In this document: piece by piece, positions 1-13,300 of the stretch | Numbering within the stretch: the stretch's first letter is position 1 | Layout: every line of letters starts with the position of its first letter | Assembly (NCBI RefSeq): GCF_000003605.2 | Contig: NW_003140825.1 | Location: 107,421-164,177 of the forward strand | Length of the DNA: 56,757 nucleotides | Direction: 5' to 3' | Source: Saccoglossus kowalevskii | Lineage: Eukaryota; Hemichordata; Enteropneusta; Harrimaniidae | Notes under the pieces: generated by a model | What the model saw: only the letters and a program-made list of their open reading frames with translations | Database searches by the model: none | Told to the model about the DNA's origin: nothing | Made by a program: the position numbers and the translations under genes

Positions 1-350
1 GGTTGTACATACTGAACACAGGGGTTTCATTTGAAACCATTTATTTGTATAGCCATAAACTGCAGTATTTCAAAAGTTTAACAGCTTTGGATGTTGCCCT
101 CAAAAAACAAACCTGTATATCACAGAAACATTTCACAAATAGCATTCTACTATATCAGTGCATATGCTTCTCATATTTTAGTCACATTTTGTAAAATTTC
201 AAAGACTGAACGCCGACAATAACAAATCGACAAGTTCGGCACAGAACTGAAGCTGATATAATAAAATCACTGCATGTAACTGTATATTTGTGTTAACCGG
301 AAGTATAGCAACCTGTCTTTGCTTAGGAGACTGATGCTATCCCGTGTCAG

Positions 351-363
351 GTAGCCTAGCAAC
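351..363. promoter_or_regulatory. RFX X-box-like site (1-nt spacer)
   Basis: GTAGCC-T-AGCAAC fits the X-box consensus GTNRCC N(0-3) RGYAAC with no mismatch. RFX winged-helix factors bind such sites. This is a motif match only; occupancy and target gene are unknown. Confidence 0.3.
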
Positions 364-1302
364 TGGAAAAAACTCATCTTTTCTCACACCCCTTATTCAT
401 TCGCCTGCAAACATTGTTATTTTGAATTCCTATTTCCTTACCTTAGTAAATTCCATCATCTTCATTTGATTGGCAGATATAAAAAATTTCCTTCACTTAC
501 CACAATATACCCTCTCGCCTACTTGAAAATGCCATTTTTGTGACATTATTATGCTTCATGGAATCCTGAATATTGATTGAGAAAGCAAAAAAAACACATC
601 TAAGATATTCCATACATTAAGAGCAGGCAATTCATATAAATAATATGTTCTAGGGGACATTTGTATGCATGAATCCAAAAAGCCTAGCTAATATGAAGCA
701 CAATTTTAATATTGACTATGCAAAATGACACCTGTAAAATGCTTTGTTGCCTCTCAGCAGGAAATTTTAAGGTATTTTAATATCCGTGTTTTGCTTTGAT
801 AATAACCCAGGGTGATTAAGCCATGAAAACAAGAAGTGATGCAGAAAAATCAGAGAAAAATGGCCAAAGTTTAAGTAAGAACAGGTCAATTGATGCTCTT
901 TCTTAATTTTTCACCTTTGACTGGTTTTTCTGCTTAATAACTTTAATGTGAAGTAATGCAAAAGAATGCACTGAGATGTACTATGATTTATATCATGTAG
1001 ACAGGAATTTCATATTTGACTGGAAGAACATGCTGTGTCTGAAAGGAGTTTATGAAGCATCCTATGTTGTCCAACAAAGAGTCGGATAAATTAACATTAT
1101 TGTTTGAGGAAGTCATGTCAAAAAGCTAATCAAATTATACATTTATTCAACTTTTTTTCTATGTTCATTCTTTTTTTTATTATTATTATTTTAATTATTC
1201 ATAAAGTGTTCAACTAGAGATGATGGTTAAACCTTGCAATGTAAGCAATAACATGCTCTTTGGAAAAAAATACACAAATCAAATCAGATGTAGTGATTGT
1301 TG

Positions 1303-1335
1303 GTCACCATGGTAATAATGTGTTGCCATAGCAGG
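1303..1335. promoter_or_regulatory. Pair of RFX X-box-like sites
   Basis: GTCACCATGGTAAT (1303-1316) differs from the X-box consensus at one position. GTTGCCATAGCAGG (1322-1335) has a perfect left half and two mismatches on the right. The sites are five bases apart and lie about 30 bp before a palindromic POU-like site, so the block 1300-1380 looks like a small regulatory cluster. It is about 8.9 kb upstream of the sall start codon. Confidence 0.3.
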
Positions 1336-1364
1336 AGCCAATCAGGCAGCACCTAGATGTTTTC

Positions 1365-1380
1365 TCATGAATATTCATGA
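1365..1380. promoter_or_regulatory. 16-bp perfect palindrome, POU-like
   Basis: TCATGAATATTCATGA is fully self-complementary. Its core ATGAATATTCAT resembles palindromic sites bound by POU-domain dimers, and the same 12-mer recurs at 17149 and 28462. No binding evidence is visible beyond the motif. Confidence 0.3.
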
Positions 1381-2230
1381 CTTCCAAATATGGGTTCATA
1401 ATACATGGAGATTGGATAGAGCAGTTAGAAATTGTTCCCATCATTTGTTGCTTGATGAAAAAGATGGTGTTTGAACTGAAAATTGGAGATTTCCTTTTGC
1501 AGGCAGAGTTCCTGAAGGTTTTATTCATTACGTTTGGGATCTATTCAATTCTTTTTATACTCAGTAATGAAGCTGGGGACTGGCTTCCTTTTGTGTTGTA
1601 GTCTGAGTGTACCCCAATTTTTTCCCAAAATATTGAGTTAATGACTTCATTGATATCAACACGGTGAACTTTTTTGTACCATAGACTTGTCATGTGTATT
1701 TATGTTCGAACAGTCCATTCATATAGATATTGAAGATCAGTATCTGCCTATATTACTCAATTCTGTCTCCTTACGTATGATGAAATTAGTAATTTAAACC
1801 AATTTTCTGTGACAACAACATACAGTATAAATATTTCTCTCAATATGATATTTTATTCCAAAAAATGTCTTAGCTGATTTTGCATAGTACTGAGCCCAGG
1901 AAACAAACAAAAAACTTTCTGGTCAATCTGTTTGCAACAATCACTATGGTGCATATGTTCATTTATTTTTATTGTAAAATTGTCATAAAAAATTATGCTT
2001 CTATTTAGATTTTTCATGAAAATTATTTTTTTTGTTTTTTCAACAATTCTGACAAAAACATATTAAAAAAGCTGTGACCAGAAGCATGATTTTTTTCCAG
2101 TTTTCTATAATTAGGACTTTTATCAGAATTACAAACTTGGGCAGGAAGTAATTAAATATGGCAGTAGATTATTTTCATTTATATTTATATTTCAAAGTCC
2201 TTGCCAACAAAAACAAGCAAACCACTTTGC

Positions 2231-2258
2231 ATTAATTAATTAATTAATTAATTAATTA
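2231..2258. repeat. (ATTA)n microsatellite
   Basis: Seven uninterrupted ATTA units. This is a simple sequence repeat in non-coding DNA; TAAT cores could bind homeodomains, but nothing here requires that. Confidence 0.9.
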
Positions 2259-2758
2259 GATTCAAATGAAGAATTAATAAATGTGCAGTTTGCTAAACTC
2301 AAACATAGATTTTGAAATTAAAATTGTGAATTTATTAGAAATTCAAACAGTAGTAAATTAGTTTTAAATCAATAATTTCATCAGTTTTATCAAAATACAC
2401 GGCAGACTTATGTCAATTGAAATAACGATGTCATTCTTTTGTCCCAGTATGGTATATGTGTGACCAATATATTACAATATTTAGACAAATACTAGAGAAT
2501 TTACTTTTAATATTACAGCCAGATATGTCATCTAAATAATCATTAAATTAAAGTAATTAATGTTTACATTATTCATGTTGGATATTGTACCTGTCAAATG
2601 TAAATATGTACAAAATCATCGATGGTTTCATACCTGATAGTATATGCAAATTTGTCCATTTTTGTTTTCCCTTGTTTCCTAGATGGAAAAAAAAATGATA
2701 AAAAGGTTATGTAAATGACATCCGTCTAATAATATTTTATTGCATGACTTGTAAATTT

Positions 2759-2764
2759 AATAAA
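2759..2764 (+). other. Possible poly(A) signal of an upstream gene
   Basis: AATAAA is followed within about 15-30 bases by a GT-rich stretch (gctgtgtttgttttt), as at many animal 3' ends. No coding sequence lies upstream in the window, so this would be the end of a 3' UTR whose gene starts before base 1. In such AT-rich DNA the hexamer also occurs by chance. Confidence 0.15.
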
Positions 2765-5700
2765 GCTATTGCTCTGCTGTGTTTGTTTTTAATTTCAAAA
2801 ATTTGCTGGAATTATAGTTTAAATTAATCCGAAAAGCCGCTAAAGAAATAAATTTTTCCGCCATTTATTTGCAGGCACTGATTTTTTATCACAACCATAA
2901 ATAATAAGACGCAACGATATTCCCAGTATGTATCAGTTTCAAAATTAAAACAAAAGAGTATTAGAATTCATATAATGATACAATTTTTAAAAAATCATAA
3001 TAAATAGACAAAATATTAAAAATAAGTCTTAATGGAAGGTTAAAAATAAAAATGTGATCTTCAATATTGTCAAGAGAGCTGTCACTATGTGAATTTCTAT
3101 GTCAACATCTTGCATGGGTGCAGGGTTAATCATCAAAAACATTGCCGTCAATGCTGTAAAGTGACCCAACCTTGCCAATTATTAAAGAAATAACATCAGA
3201 ATATATGAGGTGGGAGGAACGAATAAAAGAAAACAAAAAACAGCATCTGCTGATCAATGACTCAAAGGAAAAAAATCAGTGATATGACAAATCAAAGAAA
3301 AATGATCCCAATAATTCATATTTCATAAGAACAAAGTAATTGCTGCAAAGGGAATGACATGTCATGTTTTATCTTTTATTTGATCAACTGTCGTGGGACT
3401 GGCAACGTGATAGTCGATCAGACAAAATTTACATACCATTGATGTATACTGCGGAGAGAGTCAATTTGATCTTCAGTTCATCACAAATGCCATATTTTAT
3501 TTTCCATATCAGTGATCAGCTTGACATAAAGTATGAGAATGATTATTAGGATGAAATTGGTGAGTCCAACCTTTGGCCAGCCCTGTATGCTTTCGGATGC
3601 TTGTAATTATTTCTGGGCAGACAATTATAGTGTCTTTTTCCTCCTTAGTGTTTATGAATCAGTCATGTGTAGTTATGATACACCACAGTATGACACAGGC
3701 GAGCTAAGGAAATGATAACGTAAATTATATACGTTAGTTTCCCTGTCAAGGAGAATATATCATAAATATACGCACAACAAAAGCACTGTTCATTTCTTTT
3801 AATAAAAAGGCGGCTTAGAGAATAACCCTTTTTTATATGAAAACTTATTCATCACTTGGTTAGAGTAATTATTACATAATTAAATTGTGTTTTTTTTTCT
3901 TTTCAAGCACAGCTTTTGTATTCCATTTTTCATTTTCCATATTAAAAGTATGGATCTTAAGTAGTCTCCTATATCAATGAGAGGCGCTCTTGTCAAATAG
4001 CATCAAAAATAAAATGAAAACTTGATAAGTGCTTGACTATGCCTCCTGCTACAGGCTTCGTATCGAGTATTACTGTAGCTTGCCAGTATGATAACTCCCG
4101 TGCTTTGAGCGGGAGATATACATGAAATGTGACAGGCCAATTTTTTTTTTTTTAAATATTAAATACATACTTAGAGGAGCAAGAACTGAGCATGTAGTAA
4201 TGATATGAAGCCGGCTCAATGCGACAATGATATCAGGCGTTATTACTAACTATATTAAGTCTACCTGTCATATAGCTATTGACCTTTTAATATAAAGTGA
4301 GTTTTACTCAGAGTTGAGCCAAGTATCTCCGTGCTGACACAAAATCATATTTTTTAATCTCACTATCATGACAATTTTGAAACAATCCGATGAGTAGGAA
4401 TCGATTGCTCTCAATTTTCATCTCCGTCAATATCCTCGCTTAAATCCTGCTTCAGTGATACTAGAAGAAATCATATTTTTTATTTATCTATCCTGCTCGG
4501 GCATGCGAAGGTAAATCATTTTTATCGCACATATTTTTCTTTCTCAGAGGTTCTGCAACCACCTGTATTTCCACAGATCTTGGCTTCACAGCGTGAGAAT
4601 ATCCTCCTCCTCACATAATGTGCTTTTTTTTTTCAGTGTCAAATTCAAGTGGTTTAGCTACATCTCCTGTGTTCATGTTGCATACACAACACTGAGATAG
4701 ACTGATTAATAGCATTTGTGTGCATGGGATCATCAATAAATTCGGAGTTCAACCAACTTGCCTTTAAATGCTCACATTGATAAGCACAATAGCGGCAATT
4801 TTATACCCTATGATATAATTACTACTTAAAATCAGTGTTTGATTATTGTTTGTACTCAGCATTTTCATTTCAGTGAGCAAATTTTCGACAAGTGATTGAA
4901 TTTTCTGTGTGATTGTTTATGCAGATGACGTTATTCTAATAACCCTTTAATCAATCAAAAACATTGTCACATATCGCATATTTATTAATTCTGGCCCAGT
5001 CGACTCACTCAGCACTCGCAACAAAAATTATTAAATTCTTTCTTGCAGTTATTAGAGATTTACATATAAATGCAATCTTGATACCCCTTTTTTCTAAGCA
5101 TTTTATAAATATTAATACATTGCTAATGGCATTGTTTCTCCATGAAAAAAATACAGTGAGAAAGGTCTAATGAGAAAATGATCATTGCATATTTATGAAA
5201 TATGATAAATGTCCTGGGGAGAAAATGAAAAAATAAACAAGCCTCTTGTAGTGTACACTAAAAGTATCTGGGGCTTTTTCCCTTGTGACAAAAATTCCCC
5301 TGAACTGCAAAAAATACATTCAAGATTGTATTGTGTGTTTTTTTTTATTTTTTATTTTTTGGTTTAGACTATAATGGTCTGACATGCTTTGTTTTATCTA
5401 ATTTGGTACACATAGACTGGAAAAGATTTTAAAATGCTTGGATTTCTAAAAATAAAGTGACTGAGTGCAGCAACTTATGAATTATTAGCATTAAGCTTTT
5501 ATCGATCGGAGTGTACATATCCACTTTATAAAATTATGCTATGATAGATCTCTCTGATTACTCTGTCTGATATGCCTGTCACACAGACACTATTTAAAAA
5601 TTACCCTTTCTTGCATGTGTCTGTTATTTTTTTTAGTTGGGATTAAAAACCAAACAAAACAATAGCAACCTGATGTTGTTACAAATTTAAATGAAGTTGC

Positions 5701-8293
5701 TGTGAACGGAGAATAGAAAGGGAAGGATGAATTGATACTAGGAATACACTTCAAATTATCCATCTATGGAAATTATGATGGAATATTAGTATACAAAACT
5801 ACAAGGTGTGTGATGATGAGTCTACTGGCATCAGGGGCATGGCAGAGGTTGTTCTCATCTGTCATTTCATTTTTTTATTTCTCCATCCATGTACATGCTT
5901 ACAAATTATCTTTGTCTATCTTTGTCAGCAAGAAACCAGATTTCCACTCATTTCACATTCCAATAATTGACTTGGAAAGCTTCCCTTTGTCAGTTTGCTG
6001 GATTTGATATTATCTTCGTACCCACTTCTAAGTTGATGAAGTATTCAAAATGGAATCGCGGCAAAGAAATACACTACCTAATCACATACAGGAGCGAGTA
6101 ATGAAATTAAATAACAACAACAGAATGGGAAAAGAAAAAGTGTCATTTTGGTTGGTGTGATCGAGATTGGGTATTGTTCCTGGAATAATTTGAGTCTATT
6201 TCTCAATTTTCTCTATTTATTGATCCAGTCCATCCAGTCGAGAAGTTATGCATATAAGCATGTTCAGTTTTCTTACATCTTTCCTTTTGTATTGTTTCTA
6301 CATCAGTGTTTAATTTGAGATGTCGACCACACATGACAACATTCTGCGTAAGGATTTATTCGCTGTGATTCACTTCTTTTGGTCAGTCTGATTCCTAATT
6401 AACTACCAAATTATTCCATTCTTCCACTTATTAATATAATATTTTATCATTAAATTATTAAAGTCATTATGTCATAGATAATATCCACTGATACATTGTG
6501 CCAGGTGATTGGCTAGTTGCAGAAATAAATATAAAATTGTAAAGATATATTAGTAAAGTGTGAAAGCATGTAAACAGATAATGACATTAACCGCCGAGAA
6601 ATTTCAAGATCGTACAAAAACGAGCCATAATTTGAGTAGTTTTTGTATTCCCACGTCTGCTTTGTGTTAGTTAAAAGTACCCTGTCTGTCCTACTGACCA
6701 CTGGGAAGTAGATAAAAGTCCTTTGAGATGAAGGCTGACAATGTATTTGATTTATTATCGTTTTTGTTTTGTTCACAAAAATGAAAAATTAGGTTTTTGA
6801 GAATGTTTGTTAGTCTAAAGTATGTTTAAGACGGAGTGGGTAGTCGTACTAGTAGCTTAGGGTGGAGTGATCGGGATAAATGTGCACACCTGTCTTAGTA
6901 GAAGGGGAGTTTCAACACTGTATGCTTAGATTGAGGACCCACACTCCTCGCAAGTTGCGTCTAAATTATAAGGACAATCGGAGACAATATATTGATGACG
7001 GTTAACAATCAGTTTGATGTAGTTGTTACAAAAATACAGAAGTGGGTATTGCGACGAGTGTATAATGATGGATGGTCGACCGACATGATACAGCTCTTGC
7101 GCTCCCTTCATTCTCTCTCATCATTTTCTTTTCATATCCATGTATTTAACCTTTGATTAATATTGGGGGTCAAGGCCAGCATATATGTCATAACTATTTA
7201 CTTTGGCACATGTAGTTTGTCTCATAATCGGCAATATGTGTGAAAATCAGCGTTTCAACTACGAATGTGAAATTCGCGTAATTAAAGATAAAAAGAGACT
7301 GGCTAAATACGGGGTGTTTTATCGATGATGACGACTAGAAATGGGGTGAATAAATTTCGTATGTGAGTTTATTAAGGACATGCGACGCGATCTGGTTAGG
7401 TCGATATCGGCAGTGTCTATTAAAACCTCGCTCACCGTCACAGGACGAACACACGCGCGCCTTGTACAGATATCAATCCTATATTGTGTTGATAATTCGT
7501 GATTTTACATTGTGAAGGCAGTTCTACTTTGAACGGAATTAACATCAAAAAACAAACAGAAAAAATCAAATCCACAAAAATATGACTGAAAATAGAAGAG
7601 TGGACAGTTAAAATCGTAAAAGTGTCGAATCGCTAGATGATATTGGACGAATTGCGTGTTTGATTTCTATGAAAATTGTTACTTTATTTTTAATATAACG
7701 GTGTATACATCTTCCATCCTCCACCTGTCACGCTTTCAACTCATTCCTTTATATCGTTGCAATGGAATGCAATTTCACAATATCTTTTACATTTTTCCAG
7801 TGAAAGTGAGCTGGTGGAATAGCTTGCTGAGAGGAGGAGAAGATAGGAAATATTGCGACACCTGTCTAGTGTGTCACGAATGTTCGAGAAAATGAAAAGA
7901 AAACTGTATTAACGGCATTTCCATGTCTTTACAATTTCCCTCTTTTTTAGCTCTTGTCTATTTTAATGTGTAACTATTTTCAACGAGCCCTATAGTAACT
8001 CTGAAAAGACCGTAGCTTTCGAAGAGACGGCCTATTAAAACAAACATTGGCGAAGGATTGATGGCGTACAGCCGTACCCATTATAACTGGTCCACCCAAT
8101 AACGTGCACGTCTCGACCTTAGTCTCGTTCGTTGTTTCTCGTTTGAAACATCCTTTTGACTAGGCGTGAAATTTCCACGTGGTGTGGACGTTTAACTGTA
8201 TTTAGAGTTTGGACAAAAAGACTGATTTGAGTGGTCCCCATTGTCTGGCGCCCTGAAGATGAAATTGACGCCCAGTGACACTATTATCGGTGA

Positions 8294-8305
8294 TTTGGCG
8301 GGAAA
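8294..8305 (+). promoter_or_regulatory. E2F consensus site
   Basis: TTTGGCGGGAAA matches the classical E2F site exactly. It lies about 1.9 kb before the sall start codon in the CpG-rich flank. Motif match only. Confidence 0.35.
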
Positions 8306-8544
8306 AGAACAATAGCCTGCCCTGCACATACAGCATTTCGAGCGATATTTCGCTAGCTAATCAAAGCTCTTCTACCGTGTCAGTATTTTACTCGATTCAT
8401 TTTCAGCCAACAAAAAATATAGAAAATTCAAATTGTTTAAAAAAAGTGTAGTATTTTTTTCGCTGGTAAATTATTTCAGGGGGTGTGCGATCTCAACCAG
8501 GGAGCTACGTTTGCGGAGTATTTCTATCGCACAGTGAGCGCGTC

Positions 8545-8557
8545 AGTGACTCACTGG
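8545..8557. promoter_or_regulatory. AP-1 site in a 13-bp palindrome
   Basis: AGTGACTCACT contains the AP-1 heptamer TGACTCA at 8548-8554. Symmetry extends to both flanks, giving CAGTGAsTCACTG-type dyad structure. Motif match only. Confidence 0.25.
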
Positions 8558-9133
8558 ACCACGCTGTTATTAACACCGCCCTCAAAATGCGTCGATGTCG
8601 AGATACATTCCTCGGTGAGCAATTACGTAACCTTCTATTCAAGTGTTCTTGAGAAATAAAAACAATGTTTTATATATTTTCCACGGACACAATTTGTGGT
8701 ATGACCGTTTTCAGACAATGAATCTCGTGTTTTATTTGTTAGCCAAGCATAGTACTATTCTTAGTGTGAGGTTGAAATAATCCTAGTAAAATCATATACA
8801 AAATATGCCGGACGGCCAGTCGGCACAAATGTCATAAATAATTACACGTGGGGCGAAAATAACATCCTCTTGCATGGTTTCGTACTCGCTTCCCCTGGTC
8901 CGCATTTATTGGTGGAGCTCCCAGAATAATGCAATTTCTAACTTATTAATTTTCCATAATAGGGAGCAATGAGTGTTAATTCCCCGTCGATGCAGGCGTC
9001 GTGGGGGATAACGATCTGTCAACCTTGGATACGGTGGGAGGGGTATTATTGTGCATAAACATATCGACGGGTGAGAATTGCTCATATTGTTATGTGAAAA
9101 AGCCGTGTAAGAGCATAGACGCACGCTATTGCC

Positions 9134-9183
9134 GATCAGCTGATCACAGAGAGTGGCACGCACATTGGCAGCTGCTCAGCTGT
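9134..9183. promoter_or_regulatory. Cluster of three CAGCTG E-boxes
   Basis: CAGCTG occurs at 9137-9142, 9169-9174 and 9178-9183. The first is the centre of the 12-bp palindrome GATCAGCTGATC (9134-9145). CAGCTG E-boxes are bound by several bHLH dimers. The cluster lies about 1 kb before the sall start codon. Confidence 0.3.
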
Positions 9184-9722
9184 GGACTGTCAATAGTGTG
9201 GTGGTAGTACGCGAGTATAGTAGTATTCAGCAAAAAACGTCATTCTTGGTAGATTTGTGCAAATCATATTTTCTGATGACAATTCTCCCCTTTGGCGAGT
9301 CGAAAGGAGGTACGTTTCTTTTCTATTTCTATATGTAGTTCAGCTTTTCGGTTTATATGTAAACGAAGAATAATTTTCGATGTTGGGTCAAATATGACTG
9401 ACTACGGTCTACGTATAATCACACGAGGAAACACAATAGAGATGAATATTTATAATGGGGAATGTTAAAGAAATTGGCATTGTGACCTTACTGTTTAGCG
9501 ATCAATTGGGGGAAGGGGCTATAACAGGGAAGAAAATGAGACAGGGGAGAAACGAGAGACAGTTTGCCAAAGAAATTCCTGTACGTGAACGTCGGGAGAC
9601 GTTTAAACACCTTAACGCAAACACGTTTTGAGTGTTTGTATTGCAATATTGCGTTTCCACTGTGCAGTTTGTCATCGCGCACTCAGGCGGGTCGTCGAGC
9701 TTTTTACAACTGGGTGTGTATT

Positions 9723-9730
9723 TATATAAG
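9723..9730 (+). promoter_or_regulatory. TATA-like box
   Basis: TATATAAG fits TATAWAAR. If used, transcription would start near 9755 and the 5' UTR would be about 450 nt, ending at the ATG at 10203. TATA-like strings are common in AT-rich DNA, so this is only a candidate. Confidence 0.25.
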
Positions 9731-10186
9731 GCAAAAAGATATATTGCGAATTATTATCTAAGTTTGGTTTGTTAATGTTAAACTCTAAGTTGATGAAATC
9801 AGTAAGCAAGTCAAACGGCGCTACACGCGTACGTTGTGTTGTTGAACGATCTTCCACAGTGTGTGACATTCGCGCCATTTCCCAATACAGGTCACAAAAG
9901 TTGTCAGTAGTTATAAAAATACGCCAAATTAAATTACGTCCACTGTCTGACAGCCGCACGTATCTCTTGATGGACTTAATGCTAGTCTTCTCTTTTCTCT
10001 CCGGTTGAAATTTTATTATGAAAGTTGTCTTAGTAATGAGTAGAGCGGCCAATCACGGCAATGCATTCGAAACATAACGCAATGCATTATTGATAAATCA
10101 TAAATTTCTGTACATGCGCACTGGGGCCCCCACTGTAATTTCCGTAATTTTGCCAAACTCGGCGAATTTCTAATCATTTCCCCGCT

Positions 10187-10200
10187 GCTGTTGTTTCCAG
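10187..10200 (+). other. sall: Candidate 3' splice site before the start codon
   Basis: A pyrimidine-rich run (ttccccgctgctgttgtttccag) ends in AG at 10199-10200, only two bases before the ATG. It has the form of a splice acceptor, so the first coding exon may be preceded by a non-coding exon whose donor lies upstream. A continuous 5' UTR reading through this point is equally possible. Confidence 0.3.
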
Positions 10201-10202
10201 CC

Positions 10203-10275
10203 ATGTCGCGCCGAAAGCAGGCCAAACCGCAGCACCTAGGGAGCGACCAAGACACGTCCACGATTCTGGAAAACG
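10203..10275 (+). CDS. sall: sall coding exon 1 (N-terminal repression motif)
   Basis: This exon encodes the first 24 residues plus one base of the spalt-like protein. It opens with MSRRKQAKPQHL, the conserved N-terminal motif of SALL proteins. In vertebrate SALL1 this motif recruits the NuRD histone-deacetylase complex and gives transcriptional repression in the nucleus. The start is chosen because the motif begins at this methionine in the family and the context (cagccATG) is acceptable. The exon ends ...GAAAACG, followed by a strong GTGAGT donor at 10276, so it closes in phase 1. Joined to 48268, the split codon becomes GGG (Gly 25) and the frame stays open to the stop at 52274. A short first coding exon is, as I recall, also the vertebrate arrangement. 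The exon is too short to stand out as an ORF; the motif and matching splice phase identify it. Confidence 0.93.
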
Positions 10276-10339
10276 GTGAGTAACGCCGACAGGGCTTGTT
10301 TTCTTGGCGTTTTGACTTCATTACCGGTGGCCTTTTCTT

Positions 10340-13300
10340 AGGCCAGGGCTTCTACCTATCGGTATTTTGACATCCGATAAAATGTTTATACAAATTTGTC
10401 TGCTGAGCTTATTCTGGCCATGGACCTATTAGAACTGTTGGGCGACGGGGTAATACTTTGACAGCTAGAATTGATGGGACGGCGGGCGGCTCTCTTCGCC
10501 TTCGTCACACTTTCCAATGACAACTGTTGGAACTTATGAAATTCCTTGATGTGGGTTCATGCACATTTCAGTACGCGTCGCTTTAGTTTGCAACAATTGT
10601 TTATATAGTTACGTCTTGAGATTTCGACTTTCTTCTCCGACTTATTTGACAGTTGTACTTGGCTCCCATTTATCTTTCCCTAGTAGGCGACTTCCATTTG
10701 AAAATTTGAATAACTTTTATTTGACGAGAACTTGAAATTGTGTTTTGGAATGCGGGTGAAAGCGGGAGTTGAAGTTTTGACGTGTGCTGTGTGTGCGTGT
10801 TGTCGGGACCTACGCGTAGTTCGGTGACAGCAGCATACAGTAGCAGTCTTTTATGAAACGCCATAACTGCTCCCCATAACTCTTCCAAACAAGAGACAGA
10901 TTTTACTTTCCAACTTTTTACTTTTTTTGTATCGTTCTGCTTTATATTCAAATTGCTGCCGTCCCTTCTAGGAGGTGGTCGTGTGACAGTTTCGCTGCTA
11001 AATTTTTACCCTAAAGTTAAGGCGAAATATGAATACGCGCTCTCACTTTCGTGGCGTATAGAGTTTCATATTTTACATTTCTTTCAGACAGTCTTTGTAG
11101 TTGTTAAGGGAAATGTTTGAATTGAGTGGCCATTCGATCTCGTTTCGCTTGGCCTCAAAAGTAGCCACTCTCCAAACTTTAAGGCACCCTGTTTTAACAT
11201 GTATACGCTAATTACGAACAAACTTCGTTTTCACCACTAATTCATATTCATTTTTAGAGACAAATTCATATGCAAATAACGTGTTAATTATTGTTTTCTT
11301 TCATATGTTAATTTGTTTTTCATAATTAAAGCCCAATTTAAATTGAACAGTCATTCATACCTGATTCTCCTACCCCACTGTGCGATTCTGGCTTTTGTCC
11401 CCCTTTTTGTCACTTTTTCTCTTTTCATCAATGTAATTTTGGCAAGTGTCATGCATTGAAACTTGAGAAGGGCTTTTAGGCAGTGAAATTATTGTACAAC
11501 TAGAAGCCTCTTTTCACTTTTTGGACACATAAACAATAGTAGGGAACCGGTATAAAGACTCTTCTGGCATTTGTATTATACGTCAACCCATGTCTTGGGA
11601 GCTCTACTTCATAGAAAATAGTGCACATTTTAAAGAAAACTTTTGTGTGTTAGCATATTATTCATAATGAAGTGGCCAGTTTTAAAAAAGCCGATTGCCT
11701 GTTTGTGAACTACTGCTTCTACCTATAAATCTTACTTATAGTACATTAGTATTCATCTTAAATGCCAGACTACAGCTTTTTTTCTGCTTGGGCCCAGTTA
11801 TAAAAATCTATCACAAGATATTTTTCATATTTTTTTTTCTTTATAATCGGTCGCTGTAAAACTGTCGCTTAATTGAAACAATATCTAAATTTATAAAAAA
11901 TTTTATCAAGAAATCCATCTCGTATATTTTGATTTGCTTATTATTTATCAACTGAATCACCGGTGTGCTTTGATTTTTCTAATCTTGTTAGCCCAGTGGA
12001 CGGTGCATTAGATCATATTCTATCTCTGTCTGGCGTGATCACATTTTCCCATCACTGAATTAAGTTAATGAGGAGAGCATGTTGGTTATCACCCTTCATG
12101 GTCATGATAAATATGTACACTGATAGTGCCAGTCTATTTATCAGCATGAGGCCCCATATGAACAAGCAAAGCTAAGAAATATTATAAATAATAATTCCCA
12201 CTATGGTAGAAACAATGTAAATAGTTACAACTGGGGGCCAGTACCCATTTCAGGGTGAGATATAACTGTCATATTTGCTTCGATACCTATCTCTGTGTGT
12301 GCTTTTGGCTATTCATGATCAAATTTATGTATCCATATTTTCTCTGAAGTCTTGTAAACTTTTCTCAACACCTGTAAATGCATTGTAGTGGCAGAGATAG
12401 CACCCAATTGTTTTTTTTTTCACATAGACTTGGCAACTGTAACTAGTATCTGGTCATTCACCAGTGAAGGTCACTTAGTGTCTGGTTCATGCCTAGTAAT
12501 CTGTACCCACTACATATTCATTGAGGGCTTGAGTGCACCTGATTTTTTTATTTTCAGCAAGCAACAGATTTGTCTTTACTGAATTTGACTGAATAGACAT
12601 TAGTAGCTGTGCAATTAAGTTGACAAGGTCGCATTAAACAAGTTAGTCCCTGAAAGCAACTGGTTGCTACATCTGTTATATATCCAGGGGGAAAAACTTA
12701 AACCAATCTTTAGGAAGATGGTGGTAAAGCCCCCCAAGTGATGACTTTTAACCAAGTTTCTTTTAGAATATTACGCAAGCAACAGATGAATAATTGTTGC
12801 TGGTATTTTGTTTTTTTTGGAGCTACTGATGGAGCACTGTGCGTTGCACCTATTGTCGGCCATTCTTTTGAAATCCATAATTAATGCAGCATTGGTATTT
12901 GTCTTGTGTTTGCACGCGGATGGCATTTTTCTTGAATAGATTTGAATAGAAAAGAAGTTTTTAGAGCACATAATGACACACCCTGAGATTTTTTGACCAA
13001 GGGCAATAAAGAATAAATTTCTTTTGTGGCTGTAAAGTCGTTACTCATTTGATGTGCATGCTACAGTGGGTCCCAGTATAGAATATGCAAAATATGTCTG
13101 TACTTTGTCATTGTGGGCATTAATAAGTCTTAATAAAAGCGTCTTTGAAATGATGTCAGTGAAGACAAACAGTGCTATGGCTACGGATGAAAGGGGCCGA
13201 GATTAAGCCAGATAAAAAATTGATATGTACCTACTGGTCGAGAGTGCTCATTGTTTGCAGTTTTCAGCCAACTTTTCATTTTCACAAAAGAATGCAATTT

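Larger units (their letters stand above)
1..7199. other. Upstream intergenic DNA, no gene recognised
   Basis: AT-rich DNA with many homopolymer runs. The longest open frames are under about 95 codons, show no recognisable domain and have no codon pattern or splice context that I would accept. Separate entries cover the X-box-like and POU-like motifs, an ATTA microsatellite and a possible poly(A) signal. A 3' end of an upstream + strand gene cannot be excluded. Confidence 0.6.
7200..10202 (+). promoter_or_regulatory. sall: Likely promoter and 5' region of sall
   Basis: CpG dinucleotides are clearly more frequent here than in the flanking DNA, most densely at about 8000-10330, just before the start codon. 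The block holds an E2F consensus, an AP-1 palindrome, an E-box cluster and a TATA-like box, listed separately. Short open frames on both strands around 8900-10320 fit chance ORFs in less AT-rich sequence. The transcription start cannot be fixed from sequence: it could lie about 30 bp after the TATA-like box, or further upstream if a non-coding first exon exists. Confidence 0.5.

Noticed and set aside
9672-10052. 126-codon minus-strand frame in the promoter region
   Set aside because: It lies in CpG-richer DNA where stops are rarer. It has no domain and overlaps another chance frame on the other strand.
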